Counted from the first letter of the stretch, positions 11,000 to 23,075 are shown. The stretch is 64,000 nucleotides of DNA from Hibiscus mutabilis (GCA_019671005.1 CM033712.1:74784479-74848478), one strand, 5' to 3'. Notes: generated by a model not told the origin, from the sequence alone. A program made the numbers and translations.

Positions 11000-13029
11000 T
11001 TTGATCAATTCTGATCAAATGAACTGAGGATTAAGCTTACGTGTGAATAGGGAAGAAGCATAATTGGAATATATTCTCACATGTCCATGTTATTATGGGG
11101 ATTTCCCTGAAGTTGCTCCCCAAGAAAAGGCACACTCCTTTAATTTCTTCTTTTCCAAGCAAGATTTTCTGAAGTTCTTAGAAAATTCTCAAGATTTTCC
11201 GAACTTATTTTACTTGGATTTGGAGGTAACTGCTATAAATATGATTAAAATTTGTTTAAATTTTTTCATATCATTAAAAAATTAAACTTAATTTCACGCG
11301 ATTTTATTTACTATAATGACATCTTCTAATTTACCGATAATATATAGAAGTAAACACCGTCAATATATCATATATTAATCTTATTTTATCACCGAACTAT
11401 GAGATACATTAAGCTAAAGAATGAGAAAAAAGTCAGTTATTTTTCGGTACATTGCAATGAGGTTGGGGAATGTTATATCTCAAATTCAAACCCTAAAATT
11501 TGAGGTGTCAAAAGAGAGTTTTAATTAGATAAAGTATAGTAGAGGTCAGTAAATTATGTCACTGAAGTTTTATAAGTTTAACGGTCATTTTGTAACAATT
11601 TGATAAGTTTGAATGACCATTTTATAATATCTAGAAATTTTAATGGCAATCTCATAACCAAATAAAAAGTGAATGATCATTTTGTAATTTCCAAAATTTC
11701 AGTGACAAAAAATATCATTTTATATAGTTTAGTGACCTTTAGTGTACTTGTACATTTCCTAGAAAGTGTTGGGTCTCTCGTTGCTTTATTCTTAAAGCAG
11801 GTAAATTTCGTGGTTAGTGCTCGAATAGAAATGCTTTATTCCTGGAAAGTGTTTGAAAATTTATGCTTCACATTAAAAAAGTAAACTTAAGATTTAAGGT
11901 TAAAGTTTAAAGTTAAAATTTAGGGTTTGAAAATTAGGAGTATGGTGTATTTTTAAAGTTTAAAATTCAAAATTATAGTTTATAATTTATTTTTTAATGT
12001 TAAAGTATAAAAATAACACCGAAAAGAGAAATAAAATTTTTATCCGTCAGTACTCGGTTGAAAGAATTTTTTAAGGAATATTAGTGAGTTTGATTGTGGA
12101 TTTTCCCAAGTTTTCTGGGAAAACTTTCTTTCTATTTTGTTAAATTACTTGACATGTCCTTGCACTATATGTTTATGAGCAAATTAGTCCCTTATTATAA
12201 AGGTAAACAATTCAACCCTTATACATTTAACTTTAAAATAAAGAAAAATAATTTAATAAACGTCTTTGGGATCATAGTTCAACTCATTAAAGACAATTGA
12301 AATCTTTCGGTTCATTTTTGGAAGATCAAAACCATGATCAGATAAGTACTCATCATTTCATTCTCCGTATCCATCTCACTTGGTAATCTACTAAGTTTAG
12401 ACTTATAAACTTTTTCTAATATCGAGTTTAAAGAAAATGGTAGATTATTAGGTATGAGTTTTTGTTTTGAAATATGGTCAATTGCATATTGAGTCTCTTA
12501 AAATTTTAACATTTATTTAAAAATTATTACAAAATTTCTCATGCGAGCTTTTTCAAATTTAAAGGATTAATCTAAATCCACCATTATAATTCATTGTTTA
12601 TCAAACAACTAAATTAGTAAATTTTGACTAATCAATACTTCAAAAATGGTTCAATTCCTCTAATTTTGAATCAAAATTCTATTAATCAAACAGCACCATT
12701 AACGTGAGTAATTTTTATGTTAAAAGAATTGTTGGAGCAAGATTATTGTATTTTCCAACTGACATTGTTTTAGTTTCAATTCTTTCCATCCATCAAGCGT
12801 TTCTTTCTTTCTCGGCAGTTAATATACACTAGTCCTAGCGTTTGGATATAGTAGGCTGTCCATTCAAATTCATCATCACGTAAAATTCTTTCAAATTAAA
12901 TCCTCTAGCGTTTGGATAATATCGCTCCATATTTGAACAGGAAATACGACAGAACCATAAAAGAGCAGAACAAGCTAACCTTCATAGTACGATTAGATAT
13001 GGTAAGAAACTTAGCATTATGTATACCGG
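11000..13029. other. AT-rich non-coding stretch
   Basis: Only short frames without family features (for example 11064-11285 and 12094-12300). 11560-11760 has repeated phrases like aatgaccattttgtaa that resemble eroded ends of TIR elements. 11885-12000 has weak aattttagggtttgaaa telomere-like text. Nothing else recognised. Confidence 0.5.
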
Positions 13030-13161
13030 TTAGAAGCCGATGTCTGAAAAACCAATGGCTTCCCTAACAAGAGAATGACAGTTGTTGAAAGAACAATACC
13101 ACTTGCTACATAATCCTTGTATTTCAGGAACATCAACAACAATCTCATAGTCCGAAATGCA
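13030..13161 (-). pseudogene. Possible coding relic, Cys-rich, unrecognised
   Basis: A short minus-strand frame ending at a TAA (13032-13030) reads CISDYEIVVDVPEIQGLC, then SKWYCSFNNCHSLVREA and a short tail. The balanced composition with five cysteines is unlike the AT-rich surroundings. Upstream the frame is interrupted. I cannot name a family. It may be the last exon of a small secreted protein, or chance. Confidence 0.25.
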
Positions 13162-13633
13162 TTACCATTTCCAGCTCAGTAATCGGCCTACTCTCCGTCA
13201 CTGCTATCATCATCATCATCACGTTGGTATGATAAGCAATCTATCACTCGGGGCTGAAACATGAAGAATGTTGGTTATATCTCACATAGGATGGTACATG
13301 CCTTGGGAAGGGTATTTAAAGAGCTTTCATTATCCTCCCTTGTTGAATGTGGTTAAATAATTTTCTGACATGTATGTCGTCGCTGCTCGCGTCGGCTCAT
13401 GAAAATACGTGTTGAAACTAAATTTATTGGCAAATTATTAAAACTGGAACTCTATAGTATCTTAAGTTTTCTGTTTTTAAAAGTTTTCTTTTATTCTTTA
13501 TGTGAGAAGAGCAATCTACTAGTGTCCACTTTGATCTTCGGGTGTACGATTATTCGGAGGGGCCGTATTAATCTTGAAGGACGATCGCCTACAACAACGA
13601 TTACACACATCGAGCTGAAATATTGCATAAATA

Positions 13634-13720
13634 AAATGGTTGATGCCATATTTTGAGAAAAATAAATTAAAACATTATATTTATGGAATTTTTCCAAAGA
13701 TATTTTTATAATAAAGATAG
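13634..13720. repeat. Extra copy of the foldback element's outer arm
   Basis: The block beginning aaatggttgatgccat is a direct copy of the right arm at 14055-14130 and an inverted copy of 13721-13790, so a third outer arm flanks the foldback element on the left. Confidence 0.7.
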
Positions 13721-14130
13721 TGGAAATTTTCCATAAATATGATGTTTTAATTTATTTTTTCTCAAAATATTGCATTTTGAACAGTGAATATGAAGATGAT
13801 TTCAAAAGGGTCCGACTTTAAACATTAAATGGACTAAATTGAATAAAATATTAAAGTCGGGACCAAGAGAGTCCGACTTTGAACAGTAATTTTGCAGAAA
13901 ACATGCTGAAATTTATCAAAATACTGTTTAAAGTCGGACCCTCTTGGTCCCGATGTTAATATTTTAATCAATTTAGTCCATTTATTGTTTAAAGTCAAAC
14001 CCTTTTAAAATCATCTTCATATTCACTGTTCAAAATACAATATTTTAATAAATGAAATGGCTGAGGCCATATTTTGAAAAAAAATAAATTAAAACAGTAT
14101 ATTTATGAAAATTTTCCAAGGATAGTTTAA
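13721..14130. mobile_element. Foldback (hairpin) element
   Basis: Almost the whole 410 bases form one palindrome. The left half (13721 to about 13900) contains the blocks gaacagtgaatatgaagatg and gggaccaagag. The right half (about 13918-14130) carries their reverse complements, with an unpaired centre of about 20-30 bases. Arms look about 90% identical by eye. Repeated gtccgactttaaac motifs occur inside each arm. Transcripts would fold into a long hairpin. It could be a MITE or a source of small RNAs. Confidence 0.8.
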
Positions 14131-15059
14131 TTAACATAGATAGCTTCATAATACTTGTTTTCATTGGAAGACTGTTGTTTTTGTCCATTTGGCTAAGTGG
14201 CTCATAACATAGCTTTCATAAGAGAAATTATATCATGGTATGACTATAATTTCTTTCTTCTTCTTGCTTGTTGATGTATAACCACGTATCATGCAATAGA
14301 AAAATCCTCAAATTCCTGGAATATAATAAATAGAATATATAATATAGGGGTTCTATTATTGGCTTGGGCCTAGAAACGTAAGATCAGGTAACCCGTGAAT
14401 CCAACGAGTTGGTTTATAATAATTCATGAAGGAAATTATCATATTTCATAAGTCAATTAGATCTGAAATCAAAAAATTGACTTTTTTTTTCGTAGTTGCA
14501 TAAAGGGTTTTTTTTTTTGTTGTAAGCCCTCCTTTTTTAAAGGAATTGCTTAGTCGTCTAGTAACAAGTAATAGTAGTCGATAGTATTAGATATAGATAA
14601 AAAAAAAACCAAAGAATAAAATAAAAAATTTTACTAATCAATATTTGTGAGGCGGCCTTTCTTGTATTCTTGTATTAGATCCAAATGATTTTTCTTGACC
14701 TAACTACAAAGATGATGAATCGATTTCTTTTTCGTTTTTACTCTTGGCCTGATCTTATTCAATAAAAATTGTTTATTTTACAATTATTTTTCATATCATT
14801 AATCCAATAACATAACATGGAAAGATATTAGTAAAGATTCATTAGTTGGAAAAAATAATGAAAAAAATAATAATAATAAAGTGAGTGATTTTTATTGGAT
14901 AGAACTATGGCTAATGTGGCAAACCAGGCTCATAATATAATTTTTCCTTTCATACAGCCTAATCTCTAAATTGTCATTTAATTTGGCATTAAAACTTTCA
15001 TTTATAAAATCCCACTTTAAATTTTGTTTGAACGTAAAAAAAAAGTACTTCAGGTCTCT
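14131..15059. other. Non-coding; possible organelle-derived insert
   Basis: 14330-14830 differs in texture from its surroundings. It has T8-T10 runs and segments like gtgaggcggcctttcttgt, and reads like a plastid intergenic spacer, but I could not place it. Otherwise nothing recognised. Confidence 0.25.
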
Positions 15060-15890
15060 AATTAATTATTAGCTTAACTGTTAAATAGGTTCCCAAACTA
15101 TATATTTTTTTCAGTTAGGTGCCTAAATTATTTTTCGGACCAAATAGGTGTCTAAAGTTTCATTTCGTGACCCATTTAAAGTTCTCCCTTAATATATACC
15201 GTTAAAGGACACGTGTCATCTCTAGAAAATTCTAAAATTATATTAAAAATAAATAAAATTACTTAATTTCCCAAAAATTCTCTAAATTCTCCAGATTTCA
15301 CAAAACAACTCACAAATTTCAAAATACCTAATTCCCCAAAATCTAAATTTCGATTTGGGCCGATTCCATCGCCGATTGCCACATTGCCGCCCACCACATC
15401 AGTCGCCAGACCATCACGACCATTTACCCCACCACCCCGTCGCCGGAATCGACCGACGCTGTACGAATCACCAAAATTGTCGAATAATTTTTTCGAACGA
15501 TTCACGACGAACGGCGGCGAACTGTGTGTGGGTTGTTCGGCGAGAGAATGACGCTTCATTTCGTCGCTGGCAACGCGGCCAAAGTCGGCGTGAGTGGTCG
15601 GATTTGGGGAGTTTAAAGATTTGGGGACTATTTTGAGATCATTTGAAAATTTCATGATATATTTTTATTTTGTATTATTAATTTTATTTATTTTTAATAT
15701 AATTTTTGATTTTTCAAAAGGTGACGTGCCTTTTAACGAAGAGAATTAACGAAAAACTTTAAATGAGTTATAGAATGAAACGTCTAGCACCTATATGGCC
15801 CGAAAATTATTTGAGCACCTAATTAGAAAAAATGACATAATTTGAGCGCTTATTTATCTATTAAGCTTTAATTATTTTACTTATTTAAAC
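15060..15890. mobile_element. Non-autonomous TIR element with about 200-bp inverted repeats and GC-rich core
   Basis: The left arm (about 15060-15260) and right arm (about 15660-15890) are inverted copies, sharing blocks such as taggtgcctaaattattttt and attatattaaaaataaat. The core 15340-15620 is markedly GC-rich and holds a 130-codon minus-strand open frame (15655-15263), Gly/Arg/Asp-rich, with no recognised domain. Long TIRs and a GC-rich core suggest a Mutator-like non-autonomous element, perhaps carrying a captured gene piece. Target duplication not resolved. Confidence 0.7.
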
Positions 15891-16231
15891 TTGATTAAAT
15901 CAAGTTAATTTCAAAAGCTCATTTTTTTAATTTAAAAATCTCAAGCTAAGCCAACAGAACTGTCCAGATCCAAGCTCGACCCGACATGGATTCTTAAAAA
16001 AACATCTACTAATATTTTCTATTTTAAGCTAACAAATCTTTGTCTCAAATTGAAAATTAAAATAATAAAAAAACATTCCAAATCTAAAAACCCTTTCCTC
16101 TCTACTTTCACACTTCCTAAGCTTCTTCACTTCACTCTCCACCCCCCCCCCCTTTTTCTCTCAGTCTGTCTGCAAATTCTCTTCCCTTTCAGATTCTAAA
16201 ATCCTTGCTTGATTCTAAAGAAAAAAAAGAA

Positions 16232-19200
16232 ATGAGGGGTCCTTTGGGGGCAGTAATAGGAAGATATTAATCAAGTGATGGAACTACAGAACTTGGAGGG
16301 ATCATTAAGCACAATAGGAAGTGTAGAGATGTTGGTTTTCTTGTCATTTTTATAGCATTTTGGGTTGCTATGATTGTTAACTCTAGCTTTGGGTTCAACC
16401 AAGGAAACCCGTTAAGGTAAATTTTCTTTCTTTTTTCTTCATTTAAATTTTTTATAAGCTTTGCCCTCTTATCTAAAAATGGGCATGTTTTATTTTGAAT
16501 TCTAATGTTGAATCTCCTTTTTTATGGTATGTTGTGTTTATCTCATGAATGGATTCCTTGGTTTGGTCTCCTTATAGTTGTAGCTTTAATGGATCTCTTT
16601 ATTCTTTGCAAGCTATAGTTTTTGGTTACCATGTGAGTGGAAAAGGCATTATAATCCTCCAGGTGGTTTTCTAAACTAAAAAAGAAGCAGTGTCTTTGGA
16701 ATAAAAGTAGATACTTGTGGAAATTTTCTTTAAAACTGCTCCTATTAGTTAATAGGAACTAGTTGGCTGATCTATTTGTAAAGGAGGACTAAAAATGAGA
16801 GTTGCAAGCACTTAGCTAAGCTAGAGATGGTCATTCTGTGAGCCTGTGACACTTTTTCATACTTTGGAGTTTTGTTGGAGAGTAATGGTTCAGGTTTAGG
16901 AAACATTTCATCTTAGAATTGATGTTAGAGTCAGATATAGATCTATTAATTTTACATTTTGGAAACACTTTTTCACCTTGGAAGTTGGAACCTGTGAAGA
17001 TTGCTGATGTTTTATGGAAAAATCAGTTGTTTTTTTGTTTGTTTGTTGGGGGCATTAGCTTCTAAATGATGTAGTTTGCCTATTCATATATGTTTAGCTT
17101 TACTTTTTCTGCTTTCTTTCTGTCAAGGTTTTGAATTCATTTTTTTTTATTTTCTCTTTTGTGATTTTGATAATTTGTTCTCTGTTGGATGGCATGTCAG
17201 GCTTACATACGGTCTGGAATACAAAGGTAATTTATGTATGTGGTGACAAACATGCTCATCCTGGCCTTCGTAAGTTGGAACTCAAGTATTGGTTGAATCC
17301 AAATCAGGTTTATCAAAGCGGTGTTAAGGACAGTCAATTCAAGTTGTCTAATGCGCGGAGTATATGCTTATGGGATTGCCCTATTCCATCAGAAGATTCA
17401 CTTAATTGGGTCTGTGATTATCCAGAGGGGGATATCCGCCTCTCAATGCGTGACTGGATCGATAGAAATTATGATTATTATGAGTTTCTTACACCAGAAA
17501 TGAGAAATACATCTCTTCAACTTCAGGGTCCTTGTTACCCTGTTATATTTCCGAGTGTGAATGGTAGGTAAACTGGAATGCTTGTTTTATAGTTAAATAT
17601 TTATTTCATCCAATCATAGATGCAGTTTCTTTTACCATCCCATGAATTATTTTATGCATGTTTTCCAAGTTTATTGGAGCTGCCAATTCATTGCTCGTGC
17701 ATCAAACACATCCTTGCGACATTGGCAACAGATGGGTGGAGTGAATATCAACGAGGATATTGTAATAGATAAATCAATTCATAGGTCCATCAATTCTCGG
17801 TCATCTGTCTTAAAGGTCGAGCAACTTTCCTGCAATACCTTTTTACTACATTTATGTATTTTATCTCGGTATGTTCTTCTGGGTTCTATCAACTGATTTG
17901 GTTGTTCTCAAAATAATTGACAATGTGGTTCCTTATATAATACTTATTATGCCGTACAGTTTTTCAATCATGTTATTTTGAAAAGTGCCATTATCCAACT
18001 TTCTGAAATATGAATGTCTTATTGCAGCGTTACATGGCTGATATCGGAAAGTCATGGCCGGTGTTGATAGTTTGTGGAGGGCTCTTGCCACTATTTCTGT
18101 CAGTCATATGGCTGTTAATGATTCGCCATTTTGTTGCTGCAATGCCTTGGATCACTGTTGCTCTCTTCAACATTCTCATAATAACGATTACAATGTTTTA
18201 CTACTTAAAAGGTTAGAAGTATGCCTCTTACCTCTTACTTTACTTGATACTATAAATTTGGAATTCATACAAGAAATGGTCTAATTGTTGTCTTGTATGT
18301 ATTTGAATCCAATGGTAACTACTAAATTTATCTTATTCTTCTTGCTTTTTAGCTGGATGGATAGGGAATGATGCCATCTCCCCTATCATTGGTGAGCATG
18401 ATCCATATATAAATGTTTTTGGAAGGGTTTGTTGCTTATTCTTTTTTTCCTTTGTTCGGAAGCTTTTATTGTAGGTCTTTTGGTATTTTTTACATATTAA
18501 ATTAAATAAGTGTTTGTTTCTTTCAGGAACTAAATCATCTGCGCGTTGTTGCCATTCTAATGACATTTGTCATGGTTGTTTCCGTCCTAACGTCAATTGC
18601 AATTATCCGCCGCATTTTAATGGCAACATCAGTCCTCTAGGCAAGTATGATCTTATTATAATGTGTAGTGAGAAGGATAAACTTTCATTAAAACTATTAC
18701 TGTGGGATACTTTCCACTAGGCTTCGAAAAGAAAGGAAAAGGGAAAATAGTGTTTTTTTTTGCATATAGGATTGTATAAATGATTCATTGCTTAGTCCGT
18801 CACGCTTTTTGGAAATATATATTTGTTATAATGGTATTTTTGGTTTCATAATATCAAAAACAGATACAAGATTATATCTGCTCCTGATTGTATGCAGGTT
18901 GCTGCAAAAGTCATAGGCGAAGTACAAGCACTGATAATTTTTCCAGTCATACCATATGCAATTCTTGCGATTTTTTACATGTTCTGGATATTGGCTGCCC
19001 TTCATCTGTTTAGTTCCGGTCAGGTTGTCAAGAACAACTGTAATACCAACTGTTGTGCTTATGATCTTGTGGCAAAAAAGGTGAATTGTGATGGTTGCTG
19101 TGGTTATAGCATCCATTGCACTCCTCATATTGCCATTGCCATCTTTTTCCACCTGTTCGGGGGTTACTGGGCTACATAATTTTTTATAACATGTTCTTCA

Positions 19201-20766
19201 ACCGTGATTGCGGGTTCTGTTGCTTGTTACTATTGGGCTGGTGGTGAAACGACGGTAAGCTACTAAGCCACTGTATAGTTTTACTGGTATGCATGCTGTT
19301 TTCATGGGAAACAAACAATTAACTTTCTACCACATGAACAAGATTTTTTTAATGAATTTATTCCAATGATTTATTCTTTGGCTGATTATTTATGTGGTTC
19401 ATTCTTGCAGCCAGAGATCCCATTTCTACCCGTTTTTGACTCTATGAAGCGACTTATACGATACAACCTTGGGTCTGTCGCCCTTGGCTCATTGGTTGTA
19501 TCCTTTGTGGAATCAATTCATTTCATTCTTGAGTCAATTCGCCGTAAACTCAAAGTTTCTGGTACTACATCTGATGGTTGGTTTGGGAGGATGGGAGATC
19601 ATACTTCACAGGGATGTTTGAGATGTGTCGAGTGGACTATCAAATCGGTGAATCGGAATGCTTATATAACCCATGTTACCCGGAATTGTCATTTGTTTTT
19701 TAGGAACCTGTTTGTGGTATTTATGCCGGACACATATTTGGATGTGCGTATGGGAGTATGATAATATGTGGAAAAACTTTGAAAATGCTGGCAATATTGT
19801 GTTGAAGGCATATTCATATTTGATACTTACTCTTTTAACATAGCAGTGATCTCACTTTTTTCACACAACGAAGAACATTGTAATAAGTCCAACCATCATG
19901 ATGCAATTAGTGGTTTTATTTTGTTTGTTTTTGCCCCGAACTTTATCTCAAGTATAACCAATTGTTCTTGCAGATTGCAATAACTGGGAAAAGCTTCTTT
20001 AAGGCATCTGAAATTGCAACCGAATTGATCATGAAAAACATCCTTCGGATAGGGAAGGTGAACGTGATAGGAGATGTTATTCTATTTCTTGGAAAGTTGT
20101 GTGTCAGCCTTTCAAGTGCTGTTTTCGGTTTTCTAATGTTGGATACCCACAAGTACCGAGCTGCTCATGACAAAATATCCTCCCCATTGCTTCCAGTCCT
20201 GATATGTTATCGACTCATTAATGCAAGTTCTTATATAGGTGAGAGGTTGAAATTAATAAATGCCATGCACCGCGAGCGAGCAAACATATCAAGCTCTAAT
20301 TTTCAATGCTGACAAGTCATTTTCTTGAAGTACTTTTGTCCGGCATTCATGTTGAATGCATGTCTGAACATTGATTGATGCAGTACAAGGATATATGACC
20401 CTTAAAGAACTCTCCAAATACATAGAATACTTAAAATAATTTTTTGAACATGCCCGTGTCAGACATATATTCGTGTAACATAATTGATGACTAGTGTTTA
20501 GAAACCTTGCTTACATTGTGTTGTTGCAGATATGTTGGACTCTTGGTTACGTGGTAGCAACTCTCTTCTTTGCCATGGTGGAGATGTCGATCGATACCAT
20601 TATTCTTTCGTTCTGCCAAGATTCAGAGGAGCACCAAGGCACCGCCCAATATGCACCTCCACTTCTCATCGAAACACTCGGTGACCCAAATGAGATGCAG
20701 AGACTTACTCAATGCTCTTATTTTTCCTGTATAATTTTCCATAGATTTCATGAATCCTTGATATAA
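16232..20766 (+). pseudogene. Choline-transporter-like protein (CTL1/CHER1, SLC44 family) pseudogene, ten exons
   Basis: The exons read as plant CTL1, a multi-pass membrane choline transporter needed for sieve-plate and membrane-trafficking functions in Arabidopsis. Exons: 16232-16416, 17201-17563, 17670-17815, 18028-18211, 18353-18426, 18527-18640, 18898-19254, 19411-about 19674, 19974-20201 and 20530-20766. Recognisable stretches include MRGPLGAVIGRY at the start, NPNQVYQSGVKDSQFKL, SWPVLIVCGGLLPLFLSVIW, RILMATSVL, NRNAYI and MSIDTIILSFCQDSEE. Lesions: TAA at codon 13 (16268); a 4-base insertion near 17230; TAG in place of a sense codon at the end of exon 6 (18638), followed by a GC donor; TAA after GYWAT (19177); and loss of the exon 9 donor, AT for GT at 20202. 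Exon 8 has a weak donor. Introns are kept, so this is a duplicated, not retroposed, copy. Confidence 0.93.
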
Positions 20767-21265
20767 TAGTGTTTTCTTACATTCTCAGTCTCATTTTCAT
20801 TTCTGTTTTCTTACTGCTAAAATCTTTTAAATCCTTTCTTGTATATATAAATGACCGCCATGACCATGAAAATTTCTTGGTCCTAAGCAATACATCTAGT
20901 TCTGTTATGCTTTAAACCGATACCGATCTGCTGGTTGATGCTTCATTATTTAGTTCGTATATATGAAAGCTGTTGCAGAAGGTAGCAAGCATATCAAGAA
21001 TCAGTTCGAGATACGGGTTTGAACATGATACGAGTGAATTAAAACATGACACGAATAAGTAAATGTATATTTTTTAATTTACAGAACATAAATTGTTAAC
21101 GTATCTGTAGAATATTTTAATATAGAGTATGGTACATGCTAATAATATCATACCATATGAATACATGGATTGACGGCTTTGATTCAGGAAAGGCGGGTAA
21201 ACTGCAATTCATTCAAGGTTCATGATCCCTGGATTAAAAGGAAAGGAAATTAGCATTTTTCTGCT
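20767..21265. other. Intergenic stretch
   Basis: Downstream of the transporter pseudogene and upstream of a small secreted-protein frame. No gene or transposon recognised. Confidence 0.5.
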
Positions 21266-21270
21266 GCTTC

Positions 21271-21280
21271 TCTATAAAAA
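21271..21280 (+). promoter_or_regulatory. TATA box of the secreted-protein gene
   Basis: tctataaaaa lies 50 bases upstream of the ATG at 21330, the usual spacing for a TATA box plus a short leader. Confidence 0.55.
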
Positions 21281-21329
21281 GCAATGGAGATTTCATTTCA
21301 AGTGTGGAAAAACATAAAAAGTTGGCAAA

Positions 21330-21817
21330 ATGGTCTCAAAGCTACAATCTGCATGCATAATTTTCTCAGTCTTTATATCCTTGGGGTTCAGTTGTGCTAA
21401 TAGGTTCCGCTTGAATCAGGACGATGATGAACCCATTTTTGTTTTCCCTGGTTGCCCTACAGACGAAGGACCGGGATCAGGTGGTCCTGGAAATCTCACT
21501 GTTCCAGAATGTTCTCTGGGATGTGCTCCTGGTTTCGTTCTATCGGCTGAAACGATGTCGATGGCGTCAGTAACACTACCAGAGACCTCAAACGAGCATA
21601 GGGTGATCCAGGATGTCTTCCAGAATGTGTCTCCGGATGGAAAGTGAATGACCTCGAGGACCCTGTATTCGTATGCTATCTGAGTGGCAGTAATGCCCTT
21701 CAGAACTATAAACAGGAACATGAGCCTGCAGTTGGAACTGCCAACGTAATGAAAGAAGCCGCGAACATAGCTCGTGCGCCCAGCCCACCATTATGCGCTG
21801 ATCATGCTCAGCCATGA
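21330..21817 (+). pseudogene. Small secreted Cys-containing protein gene with a broken frame
   Basis: The ATG at 21330 opens a clear signal peptide (about residues 1-23, ending LGFSCA). An acidic, Gly/Pro-rich mature part follows: DDDEPIFVFPGC, GPGSGGPGNLTVPEC and LGCAPGF. This frame stops at 21645-21647 after losing its character from about 21545. A different frame (+2), open from 21602 to a TGA at 21815-21817, reads GCLPECVSGWKVNDLEDPVF and continues protein-like for 72 codons. The two parts look like halves of one protein of roughly 150 residues, joined by a frameshift, with a TAG (21599) also present in the second frame. I found no GT-AG intron that joins them in phase. Family not recognised. 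Confidence 0.5.
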
Positions 21818-22183
21818 ATGAAACTGTTGTGAGTTCTTTATCTGAGATGAACTAATAATGTTTGAGAGGTCTTATAAGAATAAGAAAAATAAAGACTCGA
21901 TCAAATCTTTTGATGCATATTTAACAACTAATAAAGAAGACACACCATGCATAAATGGGATTATCAAGTATCCTATCTTTCTCTATTTTTGACTTTTCGT
22001 ATTCGAACCATTAATCAATTTCCCAACCCTTCTCACCCCAACACAGAAGCAGGGAACTCTGGACCTGAACCGCGCAGCTAGTCACACCAGCACTCCTTTG
22101 ACACAATCAACAAATCAACACAAACATGAAATATAATCATGTGTATAGCAGCATCTGATCAGTCAAATACAGAAATAAATTAG
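21793..22183. repeat. Duplicated segment, copy A
   Basis: About 390 bases, from tgatcatgctcagccatgaa to ...aaattagtga, recur in direct orientation at 59434-59827 with roughly 95% identity by eye. No coding content was recognised. It lies between the secreted-protein frame and the first CNL relic. Confidence 0.9.
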
Positions 22184-22329
22184 TGACATGTACCTTAACT
22201 ATATATCTGGATTAAAAATACCATTTAAAGGTAATTGAAAAGAACGCTGATGGAGTTTATGTAAATTCGACACTACCAGCCGTACCTCAAGAACGGCCTC
22301 ATAAGAGACTTGGTAGCGGCACGATCCCA

Positions 22330-23075
22330 TTCCACTCCTTTGGCTTTAGATAAACACCAAGAGAGAGAGGTCCAGATGGTTGGACAGTATCAAGTTGGGG
22401 AAGATTGAGAGGCATCCTTTTTAACTTCAGACAATCTTCTACTCGAATTTCTTCAAGAGAATCACACACCATTACTCCATGCTCTTCAACTCAGGTAGAT
22501 CTATCAACTCCAGTTGCCTTAACTTTGGCAGACGAAATTCCACGGTAGCCATTCCTCTTTCTGATTCAAGTTCCGATGCTATAATTTCCTCTAGTTCATC
22601 ACAGTTCCTAACTCTAAGCTGTTGTAAGTTCAGCGGTACGCAGTTTGGAGAGAACAACTTCATATTTCTACAATCAGATATTTGAAGGAATTTGAGAGAG
22701 GAAAAGTTGTCAAGTGAAACTTGGATAAACCTAGAGAAAAGGTGTTCTTCACTACAATCAACATAGCACTTATTGATAGACAGTTCCTTAATGTCGCGTG
22801 GAAGCATAATCATATTACAACCACATAATTCAATGTATTTCCTGGAATTAAATGTCACCACCCGTCCTCTTTCGCCTACACGAGGCTCTTCTCGATCTTC
22901 AAATTTGATATGGAATTGGGCAGGCTCATGATAGGATTTTTAGACAGATCAAGATTCTTGAGTCCATGCATATTATTGTGCAACATCCAAAATTGAATAA
23001 GAAATTTCTCCTTGATGATGAAATCTTCGGGATATGATGCGCAACTAAGGAAACACTGTTGAAAACATGTTGACT
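22330..23075 (-). pseudogene. CNL (NBS-LRR) resistance-gene relic with a large internal deletion
   Basis: On the minus strand the piece starts (about 23070) with the RNBS-D region, QQCFLSC then YPEDFIIKE. It jumps at once into an LRR (MHGLKNLDLSKNPI) and then into the C-terminal LRR block at 22861-22472 (IELCGCNMIMLPRDI, CVPLNLQQLRVRNC). The P-loop half and MHD motif are missing. A frame break near 22475 precedes the tail CDSLEEIRVEDCLKLKRMP. Sequence and order parallel the copy at 25457-28052, so both come from one ancestral gene. Not functional. Confidence 0.85.

Noticed and set aside
15355..15636. Plus-strand His/Arg-rich frame in the TIR element core
   Set aside because: Overlaps a longer minus-strand frame; neither shows a domain. 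Mentioned only as element content.
21532..21601. A 70-base GT-AG intron joining the two frames of the secreted-protein gene
   Set aside because: Joining there does not restore the frame; it leads directly to a TGA. A frameshift explains the data better.
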